Source: Terribium retamae
Lineage (GTDB): Bacteria > Pseudomonadota > Alphaproteobacteria > Rhizobiales > Rhizobiaceae
Length of the DNA: 64,000 nucleotides
NCBI RefSeq assembly: GCF_022347545.1
Contig: NZ_JAKREW010000007.1
Span: 1 to 64,000, forward strand
Direction: 5' to 3'
Made by a program: the position numbers and the translations under genes. This document shows, piece by piece, positions 45,465 through 55,155 of this stretch. Every line of letters begins with the position of its first letter. Within the stretch, counting starts at the first letter, position 1. Under the pieces are notes generated by a model that was given only the letters and a program-made list of their open reading frames with translations, was not told the DNA's origin and searched no databases.

Positions 45465-45725
45465 TCGTTGTCCTTTCGTGAGCAAGGCGTGTCGAAATCC
45501 GGCAATCCGCGGCTGCGAACGACGATGGATCAACTCGCCTGGCTATGGCTGCGTCATCAACCGCAATCGGCGCTTGCTCTCTGGTTCCGTGGACGCGTCG
45601 AGCAAAACGGCGGGCGGATGCGTAAGACAATGATTGTGGCGCTCGCCCGCAAGCTGCTAGTCGCACTCTGGAAGTATGTGACCGCCGGCATCGTGATCGA
45701 AGGCGCCGTGATGAAGGCTGTTTGA
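45465..45725 (+). pseudogene. IS110-family transposase, C-terminal fragment
   Basis: Reads FREQGVSKSGNPRLRTTM, LAWLWLRHQPQSALALWF and ALARKLLVALWKYVTAG to a stop at 45725, the C-terminal (IS116/IS110/IS902) domain of IS110 transposases with the serine-containing SKSGNPR block. The RuvC-like N-terminal part is absent. The DNA to about 45860 looks like the 3' flank of the same element and holds no gene. Confidence 0.88.
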
Positions 45726-45956
45726 CCTTAATCCCGTAATCCGCCAGGACCCGATCAGTCCTGGCCGATCCAGGTGGATGAACCAATACCTGGCATGGCC
45801 TGAATGCAGCCGTCCTGAACGGCGACCGCATGTGAGGTTGATCGTGCTCGGAGACGGCCGGTCATGCAATCGGGCTCAGACCTTGGATGCCGAACAGTCC
45901 TGGAGTTCTGCTCATGCGTTGCTGAATTTAACCCTTGACCCCAAGAAGCCCATGTG

Positions 45957-46090
45957 AGGCCAGATACCAGCGCACGCACAGCAGGATCACGGATCGATCG
46001 AAATGGCGGCCTTTGAACATGACAAACTCCCGGAAAAAGGAGCAAGCGTCATGCACCAAATGACCTTTCCGAAAAGTTTGCGACAGAACC
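45957..46090 (-). pseudogene. IS6-family 5' end: terminal inverted repeat and transposase start
   Basis: The minus strand begins at 46090 with GGTTCTGTCGCAAACTTT, a typical IS6 terminal repeat, followed about 70 bases on by an ATG (46020) and MFKGRHFDRSVILLCVRWYL, the conserved start of IS6 transposases. Similarity ends abruptly at 45957. The orientation is the same as that of the C-terminal remnant at 39320-39742. The rest of 45861-46210 holds no gene. Confidence 0.88.
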
Positions 46091-46210
46091 ATCCCAGCTG
46101 CTAGCTGTTTCAGGTCCTAGTCGATGCGTCGAATTTTCTGCTGGTTCCCACCGCAGATTGCCACGGGGCGAGTCCTTTTGTGCCGGGTTGTCGGCCTCTG
46201 AACCTCGACA

Positions 46211-47554
46211 TCAGATTTTCACTACCTCCATCTGCGGGCGGATCTTCGGGCCGATGGAGAAAGCCATTATCGAAGACAAAATCATGACAGCGCCGACGAT
46301 GTACATTGGGATTTCGTAGCCCCCCGTCACATCCTTCACTGCACCGGTAACGTAGGGTGCCGCAAACCCGGCGGCGTTGCCTATCGAGTTAATGAGTGCG
46401 ATGCCTGCCGCCGCACCTGCTCCGGAAAGAAATCTGCTTGGCAGGGCCCAGAAGGTGGGAAGCACGCAGAAAATCGAGCATGCCGTGATCGTCACAACGG
46501 CGATTGTCGTCTCCGGCGAATTCATGAGCAACGCTACTGGAACGCTGATCGCGCCTGTCAGCGCGGGTATGCCAATGTGCCAGGCCCGAACGCCGCGCTT
46601 CGTCGCGTCGGCGCTCCAGAAATACAGTGCGATGGCAGCTGCCAAATATGGAATGGCGATGATCAGGCCTTTCTCAAACACATCGAATTTGGTGCCGAAT
46701 TTCGTCTCAAAGCCTGCGATAACGGTGGGCAGGAAAAAAGCGAGCGCATAGAGGCCGTAGACCATACCGAAATAGATGGCAGACAGCAGCCATACACGTC
46801 CATTGGTCAGCGCGCTCCTGACGCGATGGCTTTTCGGATCATGAGATTTGGACTTGCTTTCCGCCTTGAGCTGACCATCAAGCCAATTCCGCTCCTCGTC
46901 CGTAAGCCAATGGGCATCCTTCGATGAATTTGGAAGATAGAACAGCGCGGCCACGCCTACGATGATCGCCGGAGCACCCACGCCAAAAAACATGATGCGC
47001 CAGCCTTCGAGACCGAAGAGCCCATGCGCTTCAATCAGCAGCGATGCGAGCGGTGCACCAATCACCGTGGTAAGCGGTTGGGAAAGATAGAATAGCGACA
47101 GGATCTTGGTGCGCTGCGATGACGGTACCCATGTGCTGAGATAGAGAATGGCGCCCGGAAAAAAACCCGCCTCCGCAATGCCCAGCAAAAACCGCAACCA
47201 GTAAAGGCCGGAAATGCTACTGACCCACGTAAAGAGTACCGCGACGATACCCCACGTGATCATGATACGAGCAAGCCAAATGCGTGCGCCGAATTTCTGA
47301 AGCGCCAGATTGCTCGGAACTTCGAGAAAGATGTACCCAATAAAGAAGATGCCTGAGGCAAAGCCGAACTGCGCGGCGGTCATGCCCAGATCCTGCGTCA
47401 TGCCGTTGGGGCCAGCGAACGAGATAGCGGTGCGGTCAAGGAAGTTGATGAAGAACATCAGCGCGATGAAGGGCACCAGCCGCCAGCAAATTTTTCGAAT
47501 TGTTCTCGATTCAATCGCACTTGGTTTCGCGCGCTCGTTTGTTTCCATATTCAT
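46211..47554 (-). CDS. MFS transporter, anion:cation symporter (ACS) family
   Basis: 447 residues, twelve predicted membrane helices. The ACS signature is clear: FFINFLDRTAISFA in helix 1, RIWLARIMITWGI, and GIAEAGFFPGAILYLSTWVP. Members take up organic acids and sugar acids such as tartrate, galactonate or glucarate. A GGGGAGG site lies 6 bases before the ATG. Within the apionate region it may import an acid such as D-apionate. The 262-base gap upstream (47555-47816) holds no gene. Confidence 0.88.
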   Translation of the reverse strand: MNMETNERAKPSAIESRTIRKICWRLVPFIALMFFINFLDRTAISFAGPNGMTQDLGMTAAQFGFASGIFFIGYIFLEVPSNLALQKFGARIWLARIMITWGIVAVLFTWVSSISGLYWLRFLLGIAEAGFFPGAILYLSTWVPSSQRTKILSLFYLSQPLTTVIGAPLASLLIEAHGLFGLEGWRIMFFGVGAPAIIVGVAALFYLPNSSKDAHWLTDEERNWLDGQLKAESKSKSHDPKSHRVRSALTNGRVWLLSAIYFGMVYGLYALAFFLPTVIAGFETKFGTKFDVFEKGLIIAIPYLAAAIALYFWSADATKRGVRAWHIGIPALTGAISVPVALLMNSPETTIAVVTITACSIFCVLPTFWALPSRFLSGAGAAAGIALINSIGNAAGFAAPYVTGAVKDVTGGYEIPMYIVGAVMILSSIMAFSIGPKIRPQMEVVKI

Positions 47555-47816
47555 AATAATCCTCCCCGTTAATGAGTATATTCACCCAGCGTCCTCAGAA
47601 AACACAACGCAGCGCTTTCCAACGGCAGACTACGATGTCCCCACGCGCAATCAGACCGAGAGACGGTGACGGCCCTGCTGGCGCGCACTGCCGAAACGTG
47701 TGACAAGCGGCTACCAAAGCAATCGAGAAACCATCAGCGCGACACAGCGGCGGGCAATAGCTAACGCTCGACGGCCTCACGCGCTCCGCCATCGTCGAGA
47801 CAACCGTCCAGCCCTC

Positions 47817-48866
47817 TTATGTCACGGTACTTCGCTCAGCCGACGCCTGGACATCGAAAGACGCTCCGGATGCGGTAGAATCTGCAGCTTCAGGCAAGGT
47901 CAAGTCTGCCGGATTCGCGGACGCCGAACGGCGGTGAATAATTGGCACCCCACTAGCCAAGAAGAGAACCGCCAGAACGAAGAAGCCTTTGAGGATATTT
48001 TGTCCGGCATAATCCCAGCCTATGAGATTCAAGAGGCCATCCAGCAGGATAAAGAACAGGGCACCACCCCATATGCCGGCCGGCTCGGACCTGCCTCCCG
48101 TAATTAGAGTGCCCCCAATCACGACCACTGCAATGGAATCGAGGAGGTAATCGTTGCCCAATTCGACATTGGGCGCCGAAAACGAGGCCCGAAGGGCGCC
48201 CGAGAGTGCCGCGAGCACACCGCTGGTCAAATAGACGATTGTCAGGGTTTTCGTAGCGCTGACACCTGCATATTCTGATGCGCGACGGGCCTGTCCGAAA
48301 GCAAGAGTCTGTGCGCCCCAAGTCGTCCTTCCAAGCATAAGTTGGACAAAGATGGTGAAAAGCAAAACAACCAGCGCAAACGCCGGAACGCCCATCGGAG
48401 CCGATCCAAGGAAGCCTTTTAGAACCGGATCCGCCGATCCCTGGAACCCTTGGGCGAGGGTCAGCGAGACGGCCGACGCCAGTAGGCTTGTCGCGAGCGT
48501 CGCAACGATCGGCGGGATACGTATGAAAATGATCGACGCGAGGCTGACGCAGGACAGCGCAAACCCTGCAGCCATAGCGGCGGCCAACCCAAGAACCCAC
48601 GAGCCAGTGGCCTCGCCCACCGCGATGGAGACGAGGCCGCCGAGCGAGAACACCTTCGCGACCGAGACGTCGATATTGCCCGCTCCGGTGCTCATGACAA
48701 GCATTTGCCCCAGCCCCACAAGCACAAGGTAGGGAGCGATCGTGAATGCAAGTGTGAGCGTCTTGGCCCCGCCTCCAGCGACCATGAAGGTCAGTATCAA
48801 AACGACGAAAGCAGCGAGAAACGACCACGTCCAGGCGGGGATTGTCAGATTGCGAAAATTCATCAT
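47817..48866 (-). CDS. Sugar ABC importer permease (RbsC type)
   Basis: 349 residues, about ten membrane helices, with RbsC segments GAGNIDVSVAKVFSLGGLV, IRIPPIVATLATSLLAS and AVVVIGGTLITGGRSEPAG; the C-terminal tail of about 30 residues is polar. Second permease of the importer 52446-47817; its start overlaps the upstream permease stop. Confidence 0.9.
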   Translation of the reverse strand: MMNFRNLTIPAWTWSFLAAFVVLILTFMVAGGGAKTLTLAFTIAPYLVLVGLGQMLVMSTGAGNIDVSVAKVFSLGGLVSIAVGEATGSWVLGLAAAMAAGFALSCVSLASIIFIRIPPIVATLATSLLASAVSLTLAQGFQGSADPVLKGFLGSAPMGVPAFALVVLLFTIFVQLMLGRTTWGAQTLAFGQARRASEYAGVSATKTLTIVYLTSGVLAALSGALRASFSAPNVELGNDYLLDSIAVVVIGGTLITGGRSEPAGIWGGALFFILLDGLLNLIGWDYAGQNILKGFFVLAVLFLASGVPIIHRRSASANPADLTLPEAADSTASGASFDVQASAERSTVT

Positions 48867-49834
48867 TTGACCACTCGCTCAACTACCAGCCGTCCTGCGA
48901 GAACGGCGATGACGATTGCGCCTTGGACTGCGGGTTGCAAGTTCGACGACAGGTTCAGAAGTGTAAGCAGGACCGTCAGAAGGCCAAGCGTGACGGCACC
49001 GAACAGGGTTCCCCAGGCAACGGCACGGCCCCCTGTAAACACCCCTCCCCCAAGGATCACAGCGGCGATCGAACTGAGCGTGTAGCCGGGCGCCGCATTG
49101 ACGTCGCCCCCGCCGATCTCGGCCGACAAGGTAATTCCGGACAGTACGCCTAAAATGCCAACGATCGCGTAGGTCAGCATTCGGGTTCGCAGCACCGACC
49201 CTCCCGAACGGATGAGCGCGTAGGGATTGCTCCCAAGGCTGCGAAACCGGGCACCAAGCCCGGTCCGCTGCATGACAAACCAGGTGATGACAGTGGCTGT
49301 GAGCATCGTGATCACGGAAACCGGTATCGACAGCGGCGGTGTCCAAAATGCATAGCTGCTCAGCCAGTCCGGCACTGAGCCACCCGGAACAGGGAGGGCG
49401 AAAAGCCCAAGGCCCAACCAGATGAATGATCCGCCCAGCGTGGCGATGAGGGATGGAACTTCGCGGAGTTGTACGAGGGCGCCCATCAGGGTGTAGCCAA
49501 GAACGCTGGCGCCCAAGGCAAGAAAACCAAGTGTCGGTGTGTCCGGAAGAATCGTCGCAACTATGGTGGTGACCATGCCGACAAAGAAGCCAATGCTGAG
49601 GTCAATATCGCCAATACTCATCATGACCATCTGCGCTTGGGAGGCGATGACCATTGCTACGATGGGCGACAAAATAAGAGTTATGCCGGTTTGCGACCAT
49701 ATTCGCGGCTGAATGGTCCCGCAGACAATCAGGATCACGATCATCGCCACAAGTGTAATGGCGCCAGGGAATACGCGGCGGACGAGTCCTCTTGGCACGG
49801 CGTTTCGGCTTCGGATGGGGTTCATACTAATCAT
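48863..49834 (-). CDS. Sugar ABC importer permease (RbsC type)
   Basis: 323 residues from the ATG overlapping the ATPase stop (49834-49831). Recognisable by SIGDIDLSIGFFVGMV, EVPSLIATLGGSFIW and AAVILGGGVFTGGRAVAWG. Partner of the permease at 47817. The longer upstream frame lies inside the ATPase gene and is rejected. Confidence 0.9.
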   Translation of the reverse strand: MISMNPIRSRNAVPRGLVRRVFPGAITLVAMIVILIVCGTIQPRIWSQTGITLILSPIVAMVIASQAQMVMMSIGDIDLSIGFFVGMVTTIVATILPDTPTLGFLALGASVLGYTLMGALVQLREVPSLIATLGGSFIWLGLGLFALPVPGGSVPDWLSSYAFWTPPLSIPVSVITMLTATVITWFVMQRTGLGARFRSLGSNPYALIRSGGSVLRTRMLTYAIVGILGVLSGITLSAEIGGGDVNAAPGYTLSSIAAVILGGGVFTGGRAVAWGTLFGAVTLGLLTVLLTLLNLSSNLQPAVQGAIVIAVLAGRLVVERVVK

Positions 49835-51306
49835 GCAGCGTTGGTCTCCGATTCCGCGAACGACATCGTAATGATCCGATTGTCGGTAATTTCGGTTCCG
49901 TGCAACACACCGGCAACGCGGCCAGCCCTCAGGACATATACGCGGTCGCAATGCTGCATTTCGGAGTTTTCACTCGAGAACCAGACAATCGTCCGTCCCT
50001 TGGCGGCTTCTTCGCGGATAAGTTGATAGAGTTCTGCTTTGGTGTGCACGTCGACACCGCGGAAGGGATCATCCAACAGGATCGTCCTTGCATTCGACGC
50101 GAAAGCCCTCGCAGCAATGACCTTCTGTTGATTTCCACCTGACAGACCGGTGATCGTCGCGCGTGAGCCACCACGGATATTCAGCTTCTTCACCCATTTA
50201 TCGACCAACAATTCCTCTGCATCAAATTGGCGAATACCGTGCCGTGAGAGGCTGGAGAGCGCAGATATTGTCAGGTTCCGGTCAACATTCCACAACGGCA
50301 GGATGCCAGAACGCTGACGGTCGCCGGGCACATATGCGCGCGTCGCATCGACTTTGATATCGCCGCGCTTTCCGTGCCAGATTCGATCAAGCACCTCTTC
50401 CTGGCCCTGGCCGACTATCCCGGCCAACCCGATGACCTCACCCTCTCTTGCCGTAATCTCGGTCGCCTCACCACTAACTGTCGTCATCGGGACGCGAACC
50501 ACAACACTCCGGCCACCGTCGATGGCAGGCCCAAACGGTGTCGCATTTGCTTCCGTGACGAGCACCTCACCGCCCATGGCCAGCAACAGATCGCGTTCCG
50601 AAACCTCGCCGGCCCTGTGGATCGAGACGACAGCTCCGTCCTTCATCACTGCTACTCGATCGGAAACCGACAAGATCTCCCGCATCCGGTGCGAGACGAG
50701 GATCACGGCAACGCCGGTGGCTTTGAGCTTGCGCACATAGTTGTAGAGGTGATCAACTGCGCTGCCCGAAAGCGACTCCGTCGGCTCGTCGAGGATTAGG
50801 AGTTTAAGATCGTCGGTGATAGTCGCTCGTGCAATCTCTACCCGCTGGCGGTCAGCTATTGGCAGATCATCAACGTACTCATTCGGCCCGATACCGTGAT
50901 CGGGAAAGATTTCCCCCAATCGCGAAACGACAGACTCGGCCGCGGCCTTGTGCCAGCACCAGCGCGGCAGCCAGCGAGCGCTGGAAAGATAGATATTGTC
51001 CCGGACGGTCAGCTCGGGGGCGAGGGAACTTTCCTGGTATGCCATGCGAACGCCAGAAAAGCCAAAGGCTCCTGGCGTGGTCATCCCGCCGATGTCAACT
51101 GTTCCGTTGTCAAGCCGTTCGAGCCCGCTGAGGAGCCGCATTAGCGTGCTTTTCCCGGCGCCATTGTGGCCAACGAGGCCGAGAACCTCACCAGCATTGA
51201 CCTGTAATTCTACACCGGAGAGGGCGCGTGTGTGCCCATAGGTCTTGACAGCCTGACTGACCTGCACGAGCGGTCTGTCGCTTGCATTGGACGTTTTTAT
51301 TGTCAT
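49831..51306 (-). CDS. Sugar ABC importer ATP-binding protein (double-domain RbsA type)
   Basis: 491 residues from the ATG at 51306 (a TTG at 51318 would add four). N-terminal domain: Walker A GHNGAGKST and Walker B LLILDEP, but the signature is degenerate (DLPIADRQRVEIA). The C-terminal domain has the RbsA-like altered Walker A (GIVGQGQEEV) and an intact LSGGNQQKV. One functional nucleotide site per half-pair is usual for this group. Belongs to the importer likely serving D-apiose or a related branched sugar. Confidence 0.92.
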   Translation of the reverse strand: MTIKTSNASDRPLVQVSQAVKTYGHTRALSGVELQVNAGEVLGLVGHNGAGKSTLMRLLSGLERLDNGTVDIGGMTTPGAFGFSGVRMAYQESSLAPELTVRDNIYLSSARWLPRWCWHKAAAESVVSRLGEIFPDHGIGPNEYVDDLPIADRQRVEIARATITDDLKLLILDEPTESLSGSAVDHLYNYVRKLKATGVAVILVSHRMREILSVSDRVAVMKDGAVVSIHRAGEVSERDLLLAMGGEVLVTEANATPFGPAIDGGRSVVVRVPMTTVSGEATEITAREGEVIGLAGIVGQGQEEVLDRIWHGKRGDIKVDATRAYVPGDRQRSGILPLWNVDRNLTISALSSLSRHGIRQFDAEELLVDKWVKKLNIRGGSRATITGLSGGNQQKVIAARAFASNARTILLDDPFRGVDVHTKAELYQLIREEAAKGRTIVWFSSENSEMQHCDRVYVLRAGRVAGVLHGTEITDNRIITMSFAESETNAA

Positions 51307-51378
51307 GGCAGCATCCAACCCTGGTTCGCCTTAATTTGAACGGCCAGCGCCCCGATCGGGCGCTGGCATCTGGTATGC

Positions 51379-52446
51379 TCAGTGGGTTGGAACCGGTGGA
51401 AGAGCGGCCTTGTCAACGGTGCCGGCTATATTCGCTTGGATCTGCTTGTCGGCAAGCTCCTTAGTCCACTGCCACGAAGCGATTTGGTCGTCGCCGACGG
51501 CAGCGATCCACGCATCGCGCGCTTTGTCGCTGACCACGACAGGCGGGAAGACCGTGACCCTAGGGACGTTCTGACCGTTATAGATGGCGATGGCCGCGAA
51601 TAGCGCTGCAACACCCTGTCCGGGATCGGACATGACCGCAACCGAACCCGGCCCCCCGTTGCCCTCGCCCCAAAATTTCAGAGCACGACCACTCGGTGCA
51701 AAGGCAACAACCGGGGCTTTACGTCCTGCCGTCAAGAATGCCTGGACCGCGCCCAAACCTTCGCCACAGCCAACCACTCCGTCGACCTCCGGCAGGCTTG
51801 CAATGATGCCCAACAGAGCTTCCTGCGCTTTGGCGGCGTCGCAAAAAGTGAAGACCTCTCCAACGACTTTGATGCCCGGCTGTGCATCCAGAAGTTTTCT
51901 CTGGACAGCGTACATCTCCTTCTCGGGCGGCGACCCCTGGACACCTCGTGCTATGAGGACATTGCCTTTGCCACCGATGCCATCAATGATTGCCTGCGTC
52001 GACAACCGGGCCCAATCGCTGAAACTGTTGGACACGACATGGGCACACTTCAGATCTGTGGAACTGTCGAAAATGACGACGACAGCATCCTGGTTGCATG
52101 CCTGCTGCAGCGTGGGATTCAGCGCTTCCGCACTCGCAGGGTTGACAATCAGGATGTCGGGCTTGTCAAGCAGCAAAGCCTTAAGCTGTGCAATCTGCTC
52201 GGTCGCCGAGTTTTCACCCGGGGCGTTCGACACCTGCCAGGAACTGATGAGCCCGTCATCTTTGGCCTTGGCGGCAGCTTTCTCGAATGCGGCGACCATA
52301 GAGCGGCGCCACGCGTTGCCCAGATAGGCATTACTCAAAGCCACGCGCGGCGTGGGCTTCTTCTCTTGTGCCAGACCCAATGAAGGCATTGTGACAGCCG
52401 ACATTGCCAAAATGGCCGAGAGCACGAGGCATTTGGAAATTCGCAT
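51379..52446 (-). CDS. Sugar ABC importer periplasmic binding protein (RbsB type)
   Basis: 355 residues from the ATG at 52446; a Sec signal peptide of about 25 residues ends GLAQE. Mature type I periplasmic-binding fold: NAYLGNAWRRSMVAAFEKAA, KPDILIVNPASAEALN, GGKGNVLIARGVQGSP, DGVVGCGEGLGAVQAFL. Heads the importer operon. Binding proteins of this kind led to discovery of D-apiose pathways; here the pathway enzymes lie a few kilobases upstream, so D-apiose or apionolactone is a fair guess. Confidence 0.9.
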   Translation of the reverse strand: MRISKCLVLSAILAMSAVTMPSLGLAQEKKPTPRVALSNAYLGNAWRRSMVAAFEKAAAKAKDDGLISSWQVSNAPGENSATEQIAQLKALLLDKPDILIVNPASAEALNPTLQQACNQDAVVVIFDSSTDLKCAHVVSNSFSDWARLSTQAIIDGIGGKGNVLIARGVQGSPPEKEMYAVQRKLLDAQPGIKVVGEVFTFCDAAKAQEALLGIIASLPEVDGVVGCGEGLGAVQAFLTAGRKAPVVAFAPSGRALKFWGEGNGGPGSVAVMSDPGQGVAALFAAIAIYNGQNVPRVTVFPPVVVSDKARDAWIAAVGDDQIASWQWTKELADKQIQANIAGTVDKAALPPVPTH

Positions 52447-52695
52447 TTTTTCCTCCCTGTTTTGCGAACTGAGTAGTCCTTGTTGCGCGGATGAGGCGCA
52501 GGTCGCGATTACTTCGACCTCGGAGTTATCACGCGACGCGTTCAGATCGTGGCCCCGTTGCATAGCCTCCTCCCAGGGCTTGTGCTTGCTGCGCTTCAGC
52601 AGCGCGCCTTTTGGTTTGCTTGTAAGCAGCCTTTGCTTGTAAGCAGCCGTGGCACCTCGCGAACGATGGTTTATTCTAGAGAGACGTCGTCAAAG

Positions 52696-52738
52696 GTGAC
52701 AAACGACTTTTGCTCGTGCATACGTGACTTCTTCTCAC
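52696..52738 (+). promoter_or_regulatory. Copy of the LysR upstream region found at 60335-60377
   Basis: GTGACAAACGACTT occurs at 52696 and again at 60335, each followed by a similar stretch ending in TCTCAC or GTCAC after 43 bases and then by a GcvA-type LysR start. The copy therefore carries the promoter/operator of the dead LysR gene that follows. The flanking 52447-52695 contains no gene and should hold the promoter of the sugar importer. Confidence 0.6.
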
Positions 52739-52774
52739 ACGAAGGCAGCCGGACCGGGGAACACAGACGGTCTA

Positions 52775-52899
52775 TTTCCTTCATTGAACGCCTTGCGTGC
52801 ATGTGGGGCTGCGGCCCGTCACAAAAGCGTTACGCTTGCGGCCGCCGAACAAACGTCACGCATGGGACGGTAAGCTGGCAGCTCAAGACGCTGGAATAG
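52775..52899 (+). pseudogene. GcvA-type LysR regulator remnant
   Basis: Translation gives PSLNALRACGAAARHKSV and TLAAAEQ, then after a frame shift NVTHGTVSWQLKTLE and a TAG at 52897. This mirrors residues 4-44 of the intact LysR at 60408 (PSLNALRAFEATARHKSI, LNVTHGAVSRQVKALE). Only the DNA-binding helix-turn-helix survives. Confidence 0.82.
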
Positions 52900-53259
52900 C
52901 CATCGATTTTTTTGCAAAGCGCGCTTGACCGACGTAAGCTGCGAAGTAGCTGTAGCTTTGCCAAGACATCCGACGCGGCGTCATCAGGCGGCACGACGCA
53001 CAGCGCGCTTATGCCGTCTCGGCCAACCTCATTCAGTTGCGGCTGACCCAGTTCGACCACTGCGAACTGAACGATGAAGAGGCAGAAGCCAGTGTCATCG
53101 CAGTACGAGGTGCAAATCGCCGTGTTGGAACCCAAGTTCGGTCAGTTCACGATGGAGCTTAGCCTGGTAAAAAAACATCGCGCCATCCGATCGTCGGCGG
53201 CAACGGGAACCCCTCCATCGTCATCGGTACGCGACCTGTTCCGTTAGACGGGGCACAAA
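52900..53259. other. Unassigned 360-base stretch
   Basis: No intact gene. It lies between the LysR relic and the IS3 fragment; reading frames are broken by stops. It could be eroded regulator or insertion-sequence DNA, but no motif was convincing. Confidence 0.4.
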
Positions 53260-53520
53260 ATGATCGATCTCCCGAGAAGCCCGTTCTATTACCGATCCAT
53301 GGTCAGGGCTTCGAAGCTCGTTGATGTTGAACTGATTGCGCTGATGGAGGACATCCAGGATGAATTGTTCTGCTATGGATACCGCAGAGTAACGCATGAG
53401 CTTCTTCGACGGGGACACCTTATTGACACAAAACAGGTGGCGCACGTGATGCGGGCTAACGGCTTGGGCATCAAGCCGCGCAAACGCTATGTCCGCAAGA
53501 CAGATCCGGGCAGCCCGTGG
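53260..53520 (+). pseudogene. IS3-family OrfB fragment
   Basis: The frame reads MIDLPRSPFYYRSM, IQDELFCYGYRRVTHELL and VMRANGLGIKPRKRYVRKT, the N-terminal third of IS3-group transposase OrfB (HTH_21 region). Similarity stops near 53506-53520, before the DDE catalytic core, where ISL3-like sequence takes over. No OrfA and no DDE core are present. Confidence 0.88.
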
Positions 53521-53825
53521 ACTACTTGGTTCGCCATCTCGCTCTTGCACTGGGTATCGCCCGGCGAGGCGACTTGGGTATCGTCTCGGGGTACCGGTTA
53601 GCAAAGACGCGCCGAGGCGAGCCGTTCGCCGATATCATCGGCCGCCGCCCGCGCCACCGAACACGATCGGCATCGATGACTGGGCGTGGCGTCGTAGTCA
53701 TCGATACGGCACAATCATTTGCGAACTTGGACGCCGAAAGGCGATCGCGTTGTTGCCTGGCCGTGAGCCCGCAACCGCCGAGGCCTGGCTGGTTTAGCAG
53801 CCCCAGATCGAGGTGAACTCGCTCA
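53521..53825 (+). pseudogene. ISL3-family transposase fragment, frameshifted, fused to the IS3 piece
   Basis: Two frames share the remnant: VRHLALALGIARRG followed, one frame over, by LGVPVSKDA, TIGIDDWAWRRSHRYGTII and ALLPGREPATAEAWL, then a TAG replacing a Gln codon before QPQIEV. IDDWAWRR is diagnostic for ISL3 transposases. Both ends of the gene are absent. Confidence 0.85.
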
Positions 53826-54206
53826 CCCTCAATAGCGGGAAGAGCGCAAGTGCATCTCGGCAGTTCGTCTTCACTCTGTCGCCGGGCCTCGTTGAGATCA
53901 GCGACGAAGCGACATCCTTACAGTCATGGCCGAACGAGCATATCAGTCGATAGAGGCCACAAGCGGTCGGGCCCGCTCATAGTAGAAATGTACGCGATCA
54001 AACTTTGCTGTGTTCACTGAATAATGCCGAGCATCTCGCAATCAGATGCGCCTCGCCGATATACCGGATCTTTTTATTCCATGCCACGCCTCGTCCTCCT
54101 ATCACGAGGGTCGGCTCGGACTATCCGAGCACCCCTGAAGACCAGTTCAGGGCGAGCACCCTCAGGCACTAAGATGGATGGACATATGGTCCTGCTCTGA
54201 ACCCTG
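53826..54206. other. Gap without recognisable genes after the ISL3 relic
   Basis: About 380 bases; all frames are interrupted. The part next to the SMP-30 gene (54060-54206) may include the transcript end of the apionate operon. Nothing else recognised. Confidence 0.4.
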
Positions 54207-55094
54207 TCACATGATCCGTGCCCCATTGTGCAGCGGGAGGCCAGCAATCCCAACCTCAAATTTCTGCAACGTGCCAGTTTCAGTTTCGGTCACGTAGATA
54301 GCCGTCTCGTCTCCAGCGCCGAAAACGAGGTTTGTCGGCTGGTTACCATCTGTTGCGATCCGCTGTTTGACGCGCCCGGAGGGATCCAGCACAACAACCT
54401 CACCCTGAGCATAGACAGCCACATAAAGATTGCCATTCTGGGCAAATTTCATTCCATCCGGTCCATGGAAGGTAAGCAAAGGCTCTTCCGGATCGGTGTT
54501 TCCCCATAGCTCAAGCGGACCGACGCGCTCGGGCGACCATTCACACCGCCAGATATTCCCGCCCAGCGTCTCCGCGATATAAAGATGCTGATGCTCCGGG
54601 CCGAAGGCGATACCGTTGGTGAAGCGTATTCCGGTGAACAGCTGTTTGATGTCGCCAGTCTTTGGATCAAGGCGATAAACTGCACCTTTGTATTCTATCT
54701 CATTCCAGTCAGGGCGAACGAAGCCGTTGGGGGAAAGCTCCACCACACCGATACCGCTGTCGGTGAAATAGAGCATGCCATCAGGTCCGAAGCATAAATC
54801 GTTGGGGAAGAGCAACGGCGAACCAAGATAACTGGTGCAAACGACTTCTGTATTTCCGGACATATCCATCTTCAGGACAGCCGGCGGATTGGTTTCTGCT
54901 ATCCAGATCGCTCCGTCCGCGTCAGTGGCGAGACCGTTTGGCCTGCCGGTACGCGCAATCTCTCTGCGTTGCTGTGCGTTCTCCGTCAAATGGCTCACGC
55001 AACCACGCTCCGCCCCCATCTCAACCACGAGAAACTCGCCTTTCGCCAGGGCAACGGGGCCTTCGGGCGCGCTCAGGCCTGTACAATATTCCAT
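54207..55094 (-). CDS. SMP-30/gluconolactonase family protein, probable sugar lactonase
   Basis: 295 residues from the ATG at 55094, preceded by GGGGAGG. The six-bladed propeller family is evident from APEGPV (metal Glu), FPNDLCFGPDG, FTNGIAFGPE with a metal Asn, and GPDGMKFAQNGNLYVAV with the catalytic Asp. Such enzymes hydrolyse aldonolactones with a divalent metal. In a locus with apionate enzymes it may open D-apionolactone to D-apionate. It is the last intact gene of the operon that starts at 59955. Confidence 0.85.
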   Translation of the reverse strand: MEYCTGLSAPEGPVALAKGEFLVVEMGAERGCVSHLTENAQQRREIARTGRPNGLATDADGAIWIAETNPPAVLKMDMSGNTEVVCTSYLGSPLLFPNDLCFGPDGMLYFTDSGIGVVELSPNGFVRPDWNEIEYKGAVYRLDPKTGDIKQLFTGIRFTNGIAFGPEHQHLYIAETLGGNIWRCEWSPERVGPLELWGNTDPEEPLLTFHGPDGMKFAQNGNLYVAVYAQGEVVVLDPSGRVKQRIATDGNQPTNLVFGAGDETAIYVTETETGTLQKFEVGIAGLPLHNGARIM

Positions 55095-55155
55095 TCTTGC
55101 CTCCCCAATTTGTCTGCCGCACAAGCGTCACCGCGATGCGCTGCGATCTTTGTTT

